Shown: positions 22,690 to 49,614 of the stretch, in pieces | How positions within the stretch are numbered: position 1 is the first letter of the stretch | Layout of the letters: every line of letters begins with the position of its first letter | Source: Candidula unifasciata | Lineage: Eukaryota; Mollusca; Gastropoda; Stylommatophora; Geomitridae | Length of the DNA stretch: 64,000 nt | Direction: 5' to 3' | Assembly (NCBI GenBank): GCA_905116865.2 | Contig: CAJHNH020000233.1 | Span: forward strand, 239,318-303,317 | Made by a program: the position numbers and the translations under genes | Notes under the pieces: generated by a model | The model's input: only the letters and a program-made list of their open reading frames with translations | Databases searched by the model: none | Told to the model about the DNA's origin: nothing

Positions 22690-23865
22690 CTCTGTTGAGC
22701 TTTCATTTTATGTTATATTTAGCACTTGTCATTACCTTGACTGCAGTTCACTCCCTTCTCTTCATTTGCCATGTGGCTTCTAATTAAAAGACATTCTAAT
22801 TATACAATTATCCAAGTTTTTTTTTGTCCAATCCATTTTATCCATTGCCAGTATTTTTCCTTACCTATTTTCTAATTTCATTGGAATCTGGTTAGATCTT
22901 TCTCTAAACTTCGCTTCCATACTACATTCCTTAACCGCTAGCATTAGCTGTTGGTCGAGATTCCAACTTAACCGCTTGATGCTCCACACTCAGGGGAAGG
23001 ATGATACGGATATACAATATGGCGGTTACTGATACCATCTGAATTGCTACATTCCTGTGCTAGAAGAAATCGCACACAATCTTCCTCACTGTCCAGTTTA
23101 AAAACTAGAGAGAAAAATGTCAGTCCCAGAAACAAAGCAAAAAACACTTGAAGCTGGCAGAGGCAAAGTAAATACATAATGCAGCTGTCAGATGTGCAAA
23201 CACTAACAGTCCCACACCAGAACTACAACTCTCAGTTGGTGCAAGCAGCCAATTGCACAATAAGTACATGCCATTCTGAATACAATCAGCCACCCGCCAT
23301 TTTTAGCGCATTTCACAACACAAGCCGTCTCTGGCAAAACAGAAAAAAAACAATATTCCATGTGACATCAAAGCACACGTTGTTGCACCAAGTACTAAAC
23401 TCAGTCAGTAGCTGGGCGATGGAACATTTAGACTCCTAGTCCAGAAATGGGGAATTTAATTCTGTAAACAAACCCTATTCAAAAGTCGGTGGCCAGCCAA
23501 TCATTTTCCATTTTAGACTGCAAGTCCATTCACCCAACATTTAACCTTCAAAGGATATAGCACAAAATATTACAACAGAAAATATTCCTTTAATACTTGT
23601 AAAATACGACTTCTACAATACACAAAATAAAATGAACCACAGTTTTTGTGTTTTCTTTACAAAAACTGAAGAGGTTCAAACACAAAAATGCAGCAGTCCT
23701 TCAAAGGACTAGACAAGTAACATCAGAAGGAGGAATAATACAGCAACAAGAAGTCTGCTATGGGTAGGGGGGAGGGGGATTCTACTGATTTGTTGGGGGA
23801 AAAAATATGTGCAACACCATTGAGGAAAAATGCAAACACTCAGCCAAAAACATTTCCAAGGAGGT
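22690..23865. other. No gene confirmed
   Basis: A 69-codon frame on the minus strand (23177-22968) begins with a hydrophobic stretch like a signal anchor. There is no splice or homology support. Confidence 0.3.
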
Positions 23866-23867
23866 GT

Positions 23868-24165
23868 CTTCCTTCTTTGTGTTCACCAGCTGTAAACTCT
23901 GGGTGAGAATTCTGGTTGTTCATCCATTTCTGGACTTTAGTCTTGTTCCAGAAGCTGAGTAGCCTGCACATCCGTTTTACAGACCCGGCTTGTATGTAAG
24001 CAGACTGTTGGTTCCTCACCTCTCAGGCAGATGCACTCCAACTTCAAAGGAAATACCCCGAATTAGTCAGCTTTAATGACATGCTTGTTGGGGAGGCAGT
24101 TGTCTTTTCCTCCCCCCCCCCCTTTCCCCCAAATGGGGCCCCAGAATTCACAAGGGGAGCCAGAA
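23868..24165 (-). mobile_element. S2 SINE-like element
   Basis: Minus-strand copy: gttcaccagctgtaaactct at its 3' end, and cccagaattcacaagg at its 5' end. The GAA tail is short. Confidence 0.72.
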
Positions 24166-24188
24166 GAAGTGAATAACAGGATCCTTGT

Positions 24189-24458
24189 CATGCCACTGGC
24201 ACACAAGAGTTTATGGTGCTAGCACTGGCACAATAAAGTTTACGGCTCTAGCACTAGCACCACATAAGAGTTTATGGTGCTAGCACTGGCACACAAGAGT
24301 TTATGGTGCTAGCACTGGCACACAAGAGTTTATGGTGCTAGCACTGGCACACAAGAGTTTATGGTGCTAGCACTGGCACACAAGAGTTTATGGTGCTAGC
24401 ACTGGCACACAAGAGTTTATGATGCTAGCACTGGCACATAAGAGTTTATGGTGCTAAA
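24189..24458 (+). repeat. 29-bp minisatellite, about 9 copies
   Basis: The unit is gcactggcacacaagagttt plus atggtgcta. The second and third units are diverged and the later ones nearly identical. Confidence 0.93.
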
Positions 24459-24477
24459 CCTAGATTCTTAAGGATGA

Positions 24478-24672
24478 ACTGGCAGGAGATGTGTGACATG
24501 GTCAACAGCAAGCCAGGCCCCTAAACTTCCCATGTTTCTGGTACCCATTTAAGGCTAGGGAGACCAGGCAATCTTAGGCAACTATAAAAGTCTGCACAGA
24601 TGCGGATTCAGACCCAAGATTTTTGGGTGGTAGGTTAGCACCGCACTTCTGTGCCACCATGGTTCCCACTGG
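24478..24672 (-). mobile_element. S1-type SINE, degenerate
   Basis: Minus strand: GGTGGCACAGAAGTGCGGTGC head, GGGTCTGAATCC B box and tacccatttaaggct-like S1 body reversed. Confidence 0.5.
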
Positions 24673-24797
24673 GACACAAAGACATGATTAACCTCTCCAA
24701 GAATAACATGTGAAAAGATTCAACAGGGTTAACCCATAGAGACAAAACAACACAGATACTTTATTTGTATATTTTCATTCATGTAACAAGTCTTTTC

Positions 24798-26352
24798 GGA
24801 GTCGCCACGGTATAGCGGATAGATGCACCGTTCTTTCTAAGCACTGCTCTTTCTAAGCACCATTCTTTCTAAGCACCACTTTTTCTAAGCATTGTTCTTT
24901 CTAAGCACTGCTCTTTCTAAGCACTGCTCTTTCTAAGCACCATTCTTTCTAAGCACCACTTTTTCTAAGCATTGTTCTTTCTAAGCTGCTCTTTCTAAGC
25001 ACTGCTCTTTCTAAGCACTGCTCTTTCTAAGCACCATTCTTTCTAAGCATTGTTCTTTCTAAGCACTGCTCTTTCTAAGCACCATTCTTTCTAAGCACTG
25101 CTCTTTCTAAGCACCATTCTTTCTAAGCACCACTTTTTGTAAGCATTGTTCTTTCTAAGCACTGCTCTTTCTAAGCACAGATCTTTCTATGCATCGTTCT
25201 TTCTAAGCACCGTTCTGTCCTGTAATGGATCTTGTACAAAAAAATTACAACTAGGGTAAATATGTAATAGTTTTTCTAAGCACTGTTCTTTCTAAGCATC
25301 AATCTAAGCACCATTCTTTCTTAGCACTGTTCTATCTGAGCACCATTCTTTCTTAGCGCTGTTCTATCTGAGCACCATTCTTTCTTAGCGTAGTTCTATC
25401 TGAGCACCATTCTTTCTTAGCGCAGTTCTATCTGAGCACCATTCTTTCTTAGCACTGTTCTATTTGAGCACCATTCTTTCTTAGCACTGTTCTATCTGAG
25501 CACCATTCTTTCTTAGCGCAGTTCTATCTAAGCACCATTCTTTCTTAGCACTGTTCTATCTGAGCACCATTCTTTCTTAGCACTGTTCTATCTGAGCACC
25601 ATTCTTTCTTAGCACTGTTCTATCTGAGCACCATTCTTTCTTAGCGCAGTTCTATCTAAGCACCATTCTTTCTTAGCACTGTTCTATCTGAGCACCATTC
25701 TTTCTTAGCGCAGTTCTATCTGAGCACCATTCTTTCTTAGCGCTGTTCTATCTGAGCACCATTCTTTCTTAGCACAGTTCTATCTAAGCACCATTCTTTC
25801 TTAGCACTGTTCTATCTGAGCACTATTCTTTCTTAGCCCTGTTCTATCTAAGCACCATTCTTTTTTAGCACAGTTCTATCTGAGCACCATTCTTTCTTAG
25901 CACTGTTCTATCTAAGCACCATTCTTTCTTAGCACTGTTCTATCTAAGCACCATTCTTTCTTAGCACTGTTCTATCTAAGCACCATTCTTTCTTAGCACT
26001 GTTCTATCTGAGCACCATTCTTTCTTAGCACTGTTCTATCTGAGCACCATTCTTTCTTAGCGCAGTTCTATCTGAGCACCATTCTTTCTTAGCGCAGTTC
26101 TATCTGAGCACCATTCTTTCTTAGCACTGTTCTATTTGAGCACCATTCTTTCTAAGCGCTGTTCTATCTGAGCACCACTCTTTCTAAGCGCTGTTCTATC
26201 TAAGCACCATTCTTTTTTAGCGCAGTTCTATCTGAGCACCATTCTTTCTCAGCAATGTTCTATCTGAGCACCATTCTTTCTTAGCACTGTTCTATCTGAG
26301 CACTATTTTGTCCTTCTGTAACAAAAATTACAAATAGGGTGAATATGTAACA
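24798..26352 (+). repeat. 16/32-bp satellite starting in an S1 SINE head
   Basis: An S1 head (ggagtcgccacggtatagcg, 24798-24830) passes directly into repeats of TTCTTTCTAAGCACCG-like 16-mers (24825-25210). A 62-bp spacer (25211-25272) follows. Then come about 32 copies of a 32-bp dimer, TTCTTTCTTAGCACTG plus TTCTATCTGAGCACCA (25273-26310), then a second copy of the spacer (26311-26352, ttacaaatagggtgaatatg). Confidence 0.92.
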
Positions 26353-26865
26353 GTAAACATCACACACAACTATACTGATGTCTGGTATAGAATTACAACC
26401 AATGAAAGCCAAGTAAACAGAAATATGGTTATACTATAATAACACTGTCCATTCATACTGTCAACACTTGAAGTTTAACACTTTGGCCATGTGATGCCAA
26501 TTATTTGGCAACGTCGTCCGTTACAAACCATTGAGAAGTCGTTAAACCAGCACTGTTGCATTGGCCAGTCCTCGACAAGCCTAGTTAATAGCAATAGTTC
26601 TGTTTGGGCCAGTGAACGTCTTTAGGAGGGTCAGGTATGATTATAGTCAGTCAGTCCACAGATTTTCCCCACTGCATGTCAAACCATTCAGCCTGTAAGT
26701 GCTCTGATCCATTCATAAGTAAATACCGCGGCATCTAGCAGCTGACACCAATACTGTGTCAGTTTCTTATTCTTTGGCTTTCTGCATAGTTCTCTAGTCT
26801 GGCCGCACCACTTTGAACAAGCTGTTTTTGCAGTCTGGTCATGCTTGCGGATTCACAGTCATCAA

Positions 26866-27160
26866 TTGGTTGCGGCGTCCGCGGCTAAGGCGTTGCGAGT
26901 CCGACTCGTAATCCAACCTACCGCGATCGAAACCCACTGCAGGCTGCGTGGATTTTTATCGTGGTATGGGACGTCGCAGGTCGACCCAGCCTCAAATGGG
27001 TACCAGGATGGGCTGTCCTGGGAAAGTAAAGACGGCCAGCGTAATGCTGTCCACATTACCCACCTAGTGCCGTTGGTCTGTAAACATATGGGTGCTCTCC
27101 CCATATGCCCGATGCGCCTAAGGGCGTGTAAAGGGATCTTTACTTTTTTTTACTTTTTAA
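26866..27160 (+). mobile_element. tRNA-derived SINE with S1-like body (S3)
   Basis: The head reads GCGGCTAAGGCGTTGCGAGT and has a B-box region CGCGATCGAAACCC. The body then matches S1 (gtcgacccagcctcaaatgg, gtaccagg, ggaaagtaaagacggcc, catatgcccgatgcgcctaa). A different tRNA-type head is joined to the S1 body. Confidence 0.75.
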
Positions 27161-27259
27161 AACCAGCATGTACGGGAAAGGTCAGTGAGAAAACAAAACT
27201 AGATTGTTTAGTCATCACGACATCCTTCACCTTCAGCTTTTAGAGGTCCCCTACCGGCA

Positions 27260-27560
27260 AGATCTTGATATGTAAAGGCCCCTTTTCCACACCTTTAGGC
27301 GTATTAGGAATATAAGGCTAGGCCTATATTTTTATAGACCAATCAGCACTTAGTGGTTGATGTGGTCAGCATCGCCACCTTGACTTCCCAAGACTGCACC
27401 TGGTGGTACCCACTTAAGGCTATGTTGACCTGAACTTCAAGGTAATTTAAAAAAAAAAAAAAAAAAAAAAACAAGTTCGGCTCCGTTAGGACACGAACTC
27501 ACGACCTTCTTATCTGCAGGCAGGCATCTAGCCGCCAACAAACACCACAGCGACTCCCAT
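27260..27560 (-). mobile_element. S1 SINE
   Basis: Minus-strand copy with internal poly-A (27448-27470 on +). It has the tccttttcc, gcctaaaggt and GTGTTTGTTGGCGGCTAGATG head regions. Confidence 0.7.
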
Positions 27561-27699
27561 TATGATATGAGTCGCCACTTTTTTTTTTTTACCCTGAGGG
27601 AATGTTTCAAGTCCATTTGTGTTTCCTGATTACGTCCTTTTATTTACTTCTTTTTAAAATGTTTAAAATAAATACAAATACAGTCTTTTTTTTAAAAAC

Positions 27700-27995
27700 A
27701 ATTTTTTCTTCACTTTCACCAGCTGTAAATTCCGGTGTGGAAAGTTCTGGGTGTTCATCCACTTCTAGACTTCAGCCTTGTTCCAGAACTTGAGTTTTGT
27801 GTGCAAACTCAATTTAAGGATCTGGTTCATTTATGTGCAAACTGTTGGTTCCTTGTGTCTCAGGCAGATGCACTCTGACTTTGAAGGAGGCCCCTAATTA
27901 GTTCTCTTACAACATGCTTGTTAAGGAGGTGGTGGGTGTATCCCCCCTCCCCTCCCCCCTTCCCCACAATCGGGTCTCTGAGCGCACACACAGAT
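27700..27995 (-). mobile_element. S2 SINE-like element
   Basis: Minus-strand copy: ttcactttcaccagctgtaa end and a tctgagcgcacac start. A C-rich segment lies at 27942-27964. Confidence 0.7.
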
Positions 27996-28189
27996 TTTTA
28001 AATTTATTAATGACCTATGTAAAATTGTTGTTGATTTAAATTGTTTTTTCTAAAGGAATACCTGTTCTAAGCCTTTTCTATAAGCATTTCAGGAGCAAAC
28101 GGTTTAAGGAATTAAAAACTGCCGGCTTCTGTTGTTTTAACACAAACATCTCCCTTAAAAATCTTTCTTTAGACACATGAAGATATGAA

Positions 28190-28345
28190 TGTTGAATTAG
28201 GGATCGACATGACAGCACTTGAGACACTTCCACAAGTGCTCAGTCCCCTATCTTCAGCAAGCGAAGAGTTCCAATTCCAATTGGACCAGAAACCGTCTAA
28301 TTGTATATCCGTCTCATTCTTCCCCTGAGTGTTGAGTGTCGGCCA
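28190..28345 (-). mobile_element. LINE-F 3' end
   Basis: It aligns to the family tail at 3195-3330 (gatcgacat-acagcact, ttcagca-gcgaagagttc). Confidence 0.6.
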
Positions 28346-28654
28346 CAGGAAGATAAGTGAAGCAATATGTAGAATAAAGTACCTCCTACAGAATCAACAT
28401 ATTAGACAATAAAATATGTAAACATATTTGCACAAATTTACAAGATAGAAAACTAAAACCACTTCATAACAGGTAAGAACCTGAAAATAGCATAAAAAGA
28501 ACTGTCTTAAACCTGTCACTTGGATAAACAAGTGAATACAAGACCTCTTTCTAAAAACTTGTATCTTCAGTAGAATGCATGCTTAAAAAACAGAAAATAA
28601 AACAGTCAAGGACTGTGACTAAAACATTTACTTGTTCGAGTCACACGATACTTC

Positions 28655-29042
28655 TAAAACAGGCTCAAGGTCAAAAGAGTCAACTTCACTGGACTGGGTT
28701 TTATCCCAGGTAGCCAAAGCTCTGCCTCAGCCAGCAGAATGGCAAGCACTCTGCCTAGATTAAGTTCACCCAGGGGTCATCATGTTAAAAATACAGATCA
28801 TCACAGGCCAGAAGCCGGAGCCCCAGTGTAGAATGATCATTAATACAATACAACTGACAGGCCTCTTGCTAGGCCACCAGTTGAATAGCCCTGGTCCAGA
28901 ATGTTCCACAGCTCCAGCGAGGCTACTCAGGAATCTCCGTTGAAATATTCACTTGTCAATAAACGATACAGTCAGTGAAATGAGCTTACAGCCTTAACAG
29001 TATGAGGCTGAGGGCTCAACCACTGAGCCACAAAGACTCCCC
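28655..29042 (-). mobile_element. S6 SINE, diverged
   Basis: Minus strand: GGAGTCTTTGTGGCTCAGTGG head and gggataaaaccc-like body end; an insertion of about 150 bp sits in the middle. Confidence 0.5.
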
Positions 29043-29559
29043 CTACTCACAAAACCTCAACACTGGCATATAGTGATTTGAGGAAACTTACAGTAAAATA
29101 GATTTATGTTAACAATGATCATTACAAAAGTAAAGAATTAATGCATTCATGTCATTTAAAAGAAAAGGTAAAAAAAAATACACAATCACACTTCCTCCTT
29201 TTCAGCGAGTAAAATAACAACTATGAGAGCACAATATACAACACTAATTTTGTGCCAAGTAAATATGATGGGATTTTTAACATGGTATTAACTCTTTATA
29301 TACTAAAATATCTACTATGTGTGACTGGATATTACCCAAGTGCACTAAGCAACATGTTGTGGGTGTACATCTTAGTCAGCCAGGGCCTAGCCACCAGCAG
29401 GGTCTCCCGAGCTGGACAGGTCAAAGGATGGAGAATCAGGCAAAGAGAGAGACACCATGGTCCTCCAGGTTTAGGCTCGGAGTGTGGGGGCCGATGCCAC
29501 CATCTTTGTCAAACTTCACGTGCATCACCAAACAGATTTTTAAGCCTCAAATATTCGGC

Positions 29560-30110
29560 TTGATGCTGGAGAGATGGTACACAGGCAGACCTACAAACAT
29601 TCGGAGTCCCCAAGTGAAAAGAGGAAGCCAATCAGAGAGATGAATGGAGGCGAGTGATATCTTTTGAAGGCCTTGAATACGAGGTAGAAGGCCATAGCAA
29701 GAAAATGTTCACTAAAGATGGCAAACTGGATACAGAAATGAACATCTGATATAGTGAAGCAAATCAAGTAATAAGTAAGCTAGCAACCATGGAAATGAGA
29801 TGGTGGAGGAGTCTGCACAAAAACCAATCTAAATGACACATAAAGGCAGCAAATAAAATCATTTACCCACTTAGAGAGACTGCCTTGCGATGCTAATATA
29901 TATATATAAAGCATACAAAAACAGCAGAGATGGTTGAAAAGCACAAGGTAGACCAATAAAAAGATGGAAAGATAACAACAGACGAACTCTACAACAGTAG
30001 GATTAGTCTATGCTCGAGGCAGCCAGGATACCAAGAACCAGAAACTGGCATCATCCTCAACATCTGAAGTGGTAAAAGAGGAAGTGAAGAAAAAGAAGAA
30101 GATACTAAAG
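29560..30110 (+). mobile_element. LINE-A tail joined to RT-like LINE-L fragment
   Basis: First a LINE-A-like QADLQTFGVPK...ANQRDEWRRVISFEGLE; then GHSKKMFTKDGKLDTEMN and SEANQVISKLATMEMRW, the segment after the RT palm; then GRPIKRWKD and a GAAGAAAAAGAAGAAG end (30082-30103). Stops are present. It may be a chimera or two elements side by side. Confidence 0.55.
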
Positions 30111-30227
30111 CCCTCTAACAACACATTTGTCTCCTACAAAAGATGTGTATCTGGCCCCGGTGACATAAGTACATCTGTGAATTCACTGTTCTCATTACAG
30201 CCCCATTCCAGCTACAAATATAACCTT

Positions 30228-30428
30228 GTACCCCACCAGGACATCACACAAGCGATAAACACCCGGGGACACAAAGTGCCACCATGCGGATAAGGATCAC
30301 CCGTAAGGAGGTCCAGGAAACCCCGTTCAGCCATTAGGTCATATTTCAGGCCCGGCTACATATAGGGCTCCGGTAAAAGCCAGGGTGGGGCTTCATAATA
30401 GCTAAAAATTGCATCACGCAAAGGGATG
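30228..30428 (-). mobile_element. S5 short retroelement
   Basis: Minus-strand copy: ccaccaggacatcacacaag, gcgataaacacccg, gtggggcttcat and attgcatc. Confidence 0.65.
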
Positions 30429-30744
30429 ATGAGATATAATAGAGTGTAAACCTTCTGTACAGTTAACAACACATGTGACTGGAAAGAAAGATCACAAATT
30501 TATAGACATAAATATTGGGAAAACTCATACAGCATTCATAACCACGATTATGTATACACATAAGTAAAAGCTGCTGGATTCCACCCACAATACTGAAAAA
30601 ACTGTAAAGGATAGAATCGAATGGATGAACAGACGGCAACCCTATCTTACATGTGAACTGAAAAACAATGAAAGGAGATGATAATGCTTGGATTATCTTT
30701 TTTTTCCTGCTTCCTTTCTTCTGTATTGGTTGATAAATAAAGTA

Positions 30745-30860
30745 AAGAACCCTTCCCACGCCTTCAGGCATATTGGGCATATAGGGCTAGATCTATATTT
30801 TACAGACCAATCGGCACTTGGTGGGTGGTGTGGTCAGAATCACACCAACTTCTGTTTTAG
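30745..30860 (-). mobile_element. S1 SINE 3' fragment
   Basis: ccacgccttcaggcatattg, ccaatcggcacttggtgggt and tggtcagaatcacacc. It lies just downstream of the zinc-finger gene stop, so it may be in the 3' UTR. Confidence 0.65.
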
Positions 30861-30889
30861 CTTATGTGTATTTGTTGTGGCCTCAAACT

Positions 30890-46502
<15,613 letters not shown>

Positions 46503-47205
46503 TGTGAAGAAACAACAAAGCTGTTTCCTCCTACAGCACAGTGAATAAATTAGTGCTTTTTTAGTTTCTCAATCAAACGCTTCCTGCAAAACTGATTCTG
46601 CACTTACGACATTACCCGAATTTGTTTCTAAACTTTAATAATGTGCAGATATGCATGTTAGTTTAACGGTACACCTGACCAGTTAGTTAGGTCCCGTTCT
46701 TCACTAACGGAAGATCAAGTATGTTTTCTTTGTTGCAACTAACTACTGGCACTTGAAAACCAGATATATTTAGCTTTAACTGTATGTCTCTGGAGTGCTT
46801 CATTTGCCGGTTGGTGGTATAATCCAATTAACTCCAAAGGGAAGACATAGCTCAATAATGAGACTGAAATTAACCAAACATTTAATAATTTTTGTTATCT
46901 ATCTCCCCGAATCGTCTGCAGAATGCAGACAATGGTCCAGCGGAAGACGAGAAGGACGAAAACAAGTGTGACTCCCGGCACAGAAGAGTGTAGATTGGTT
47001 TATAGGTGGTTATCCCCTACGGCCTACGCCCTGTTTTCGGGATTGACACCCTAAGGATGAGAATCCTACATGTACAAATCCAGAAAGCCCATATTTAATC
47101 TATGGCACAATTAAACCAAGTTGGGATTCCAGTTGACTAGGGTCACACGGAAGAGTTAAAATGCATGATACCTATTAACAATGGTTTTTGAAAATTTAAA
47201 GACTA
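46503..47205. other. Upstream region of the zinc-finger gene
   Basis: This should hold the promoter or 5' UTR. No TATA box or other motif was convincingly placed, and no exon was seen. Confidence 0.35.
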
Positions 47206-47209
47206 TAGA

Positions 47210-47535
47210 CGGTCGGCTCTGTGGCTAAGTCGACGCGAACGCTTCGTAATGCCAGGATGCCGGGTTCGATCCCAGCAGCGGGCCATGCGCCTTGCGTTGG
47301 TTTCGAAAGTTGTATCAAGAAAGCCGACCGTCCAGGGGCAATGGCAAACGACTGAATGTAAATTTGCCTAGAAAAAACTACACAACAGCCAGGGGCTGTC
47401 ACAACAGCCAGGGGCTGTCACAACAGCCAGGGGCTGTCACAACAGCCAGGGGCTGTCACAACAGCCAGGGGCTGTCACAACAGCCAGGGGCTGTTAGGGG
47501 TTGGTTCTGCAACGTCCTGTAAAGGTTACGCAACT
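47210..47535 (+). mobile_element. S8 tRNA-derived SINE with 19-bp expansion
   Basis: Head: GTCGGCTCTGTGGCTAAGTC and GCCGGGTTCGATCCCAGC B box. At 47382-47495 the unit acaacagccaggggctgtc occurs six times, then the normal 3' end ggttggttctgcaacgtcct and acgcaactaac. The unit contains a CAGCC/GGCTG palindrome. Confidence 0.88.
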
Positions 47536-47740
47536 AACCTAAGACAATTGACTTCATTGTACCGAGTTTTACCCAGTATGTCTTCCTCTGCAGAACACAC
47601 AAACAAACACACACTCTCTCTCTCTCGCGCGCTCTCTCTCTCTCTCTCGCTCTCTCTCCCTCTCTCTCTCTCTCTCAAGCATTGAACAAAGCATAAACTC
47701 CTTAAATACAGCGACCACCCCCACGCAGAGTTGAGATGAA
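47535..47740 (-). mobile_element. S6 SINE fragment with (CT)n
   Basis: S6 body end (acttcattgtaccgagtttt) with a (CT)n/(CGCT) tract at 47612-47675. Confidence 0.5.
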
Positions 47741-47900
47741 CTGCGTTTAGAACCTACATAATAGCACTCGGGACATTTTCATAAACGCCCCGACTCAATC
47801 TTCAGCAGCCAGCGAAGACTTCCAATTTCGACGGTACCCTTAGCAGTCAATTTTCGTCTTTCTTTTCCCCTAAGTGTTACACGTCGACCACATCACCTGA
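47741..47900 (-). mobile_element. LINE-F 3' end
   Basis: Aligns to the family tail: agcactcgggacattttcat, tcttcagcagccagcgaaga, cccctaagtgtt. Confidence 0.65.
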
Positions 47901-47956
47901 TCGTTTGATCACACCCACCCCCTCCCCACCCCCTCTCGCACAACTGTGATAATATA

Positions 47957-48232
47957 ATGTTTCTACGCACTGCTCTAGGCTCTATAATAAACAGCAATGG
48001 AGACTGTTCGACAGAAATTAAAAGGAGGATGGCCTTAGCAATGCAAAAATTGAACAGCCTTAAAAGTCTGTGGTTAAGCACCAGCAAGGAGAAAAAAATT
48101 AGAATTTTGAGAGCATGCATCTTCCCTGTGGCTACATACGGATGTGAGTCGTGGACTATCTCTCAGTCCTTAAGAAAGAGAATAGGGGCTTTTGAGCTGA
48201 AATGCTATAGACAGATTCTCAGAATATCTTGA
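47957..48232 (+). mobile_element. LINE-B internal fragment
   Basis: It reads LGSIINSNGDCSTEIKRRMA, then PVATYGCESWTISQSLRKRI, GAFELKCYRQILRIS. It overlaps and extends upstream of the LINE-B copies at 4.6 and 12 kb, ending where those begin. Confidence 0.75.
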
Positions 48233-48261
48233 AGAAGATACCACGAATATATTTATATAAT

Positions 48262-48490
48262 TAAGATTAGTTGCGTATCCTTTACAGGACATTGCAGAAC
48301 CAACACCAACAGCCCCTGTGTGGTTTCTTTCTAAGCAAATTTACGTCCAGTAGTTTGCCATTGCTACCTGGACGGTCGGCTTTCTGGATATCACTGTCGA
48401 AACCAACACAAGCGCGTGGCCCGCAACCGGAATCGAACCCGGCATCCCGGCATTACGAAGCGTTCGCATCGACTTAGCCACAGAGCCGAC
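48262..48490 (-). mobile_element. S8 tRNA-derived SINE, unexpanded
   Basis: Minus strand: GTCGGCTCTGTGGCTAAGTC head, GCCGGGTTCGATTCCGG B box, and only one ccacacaggggctgttggtg. It is the comparator for the expanded copy at 47210. Confidence 0.85.
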
Positions 48491-48649
48491 ATATAAATAT
48501 AGTAACAGATTGGCACTCATTGAAAGAAGTAGAAAGGTAGAATAACACACTAGACAACATAAAAAAAATCTAAAGCTATAGTTACCGTGCCGGGAATGGA
48601 ACCTGTCACCTTCAGATGGCGTGTGCGCCTCGTTAGATAAACAAGTGCA

Positions 48650-49045
48650 CTAAGAACATGGTTAACTAGGCACCGCCTAGAAGAATGCTTAGAATTCCTT
48701 AGACTGCCAAACAGAGAAACCAAAGTGTTTTTAAGATTTGAGGGCTCGAAGACACCTTCTCACAAACATCAGAAAGAGACAGTAAACATGTTTGATTATG
48801 TTATAAGAAGGAAAAAAAAACTGGCACATATTGTTACCACTGGAAAGATCTGTCGCAAAAGAGACAGGGAAAGACTAAGCAAGGAGATTCAATATGGCTT
48901 TTTTTTTTTCATTGCACGGAGTGGTGTCGACACACGAACTGATACATGCTGGTAACGATCGCAGATTGTGGAGAAACATGATCGCAAAACGCCAAAGCAT
49001 TTGATGATAATAATGATAATGATGATGATGATGATGACTTTCGTG
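48650..49045 (+). mobile_element. LINE-I C-terminal tail with (GAT)n
   Basis: It reads IVTTGKICRKRDRERLSKEI; after a T run, gatcgcagattgtggagaaa and a (GAT/AAT)n tail (49001-49037). Confidence 0.6.
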
Positions 49046-49159
49046 ATAACGGAATATAATAAAGGGAAATAATTAACATAAATAGTGTAGCAACAAAGCA
49101 AAAAAATAATCTCCCTTTTTTACGATCTTCTATTCCGACTAAATAGTCATCATTGTAAT

Positions 49160-49395
49160 CTTCTTCTTCTTCTTCTTCGTCGTCGTCGTCGTCTTCTTCT
49201 TCTTCATTTTCTCTTCTTCTTTTTCTCCTCCCCCTTCTCCTCCTCCTTCTTCTTCTTCTTCTTCTTCTTCTTCTTCTTCTTCTTCTTCTTCTTCTTCTTC
49301 TTCTTCTTCTTCTTCTTCTTCTTCTTCTTCTTCTTCTTCTTCTTCTTCTTCTTCTTCTTCTTCTTCTTCTTCTTCTTCTTCTTCTTCTTCTTCGT
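49160..49395. repeat. (TTC)n / (GAA)n microsatellite
   Basis: About 235 bp; the last 150 bp are a pure TTC run, with GTC and CTC variants at the 5' side. Confidence 0.98.
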
Positions 49396-49614
49396 CATCG
49401 TCCTTTTATCCCCGATTATCATAATAATCCAGCTTTCTTGTTGAAGATTATCCTTGTTTTTAATGAACTCACTCGCACCACTCAGCCATCCCCATCATAT
49501 TCACCCATCATATTGACTTCATCGCCCACTGAGTGTCACATACCGCTCGTGTCACGTGCCTGTTTTAAGGATTTCTCCTTAGGAACCAACTTACTTTTTA
49601 CTTTACTTTTTACT

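Noticed and set aside
22968..23177. 69-codon minus-strand frame with a signal-anchor-like start
   Set aside because: No splice sites, homology or composition evidence; a hydrophobic stretch from AT-rich DNA is common.
24825..26310. Regular array resembling a CRISPR
   Set aside because: Eukaryotic context, no unique spacers between repeats, and the units are head-to-tail 16/32-mers.
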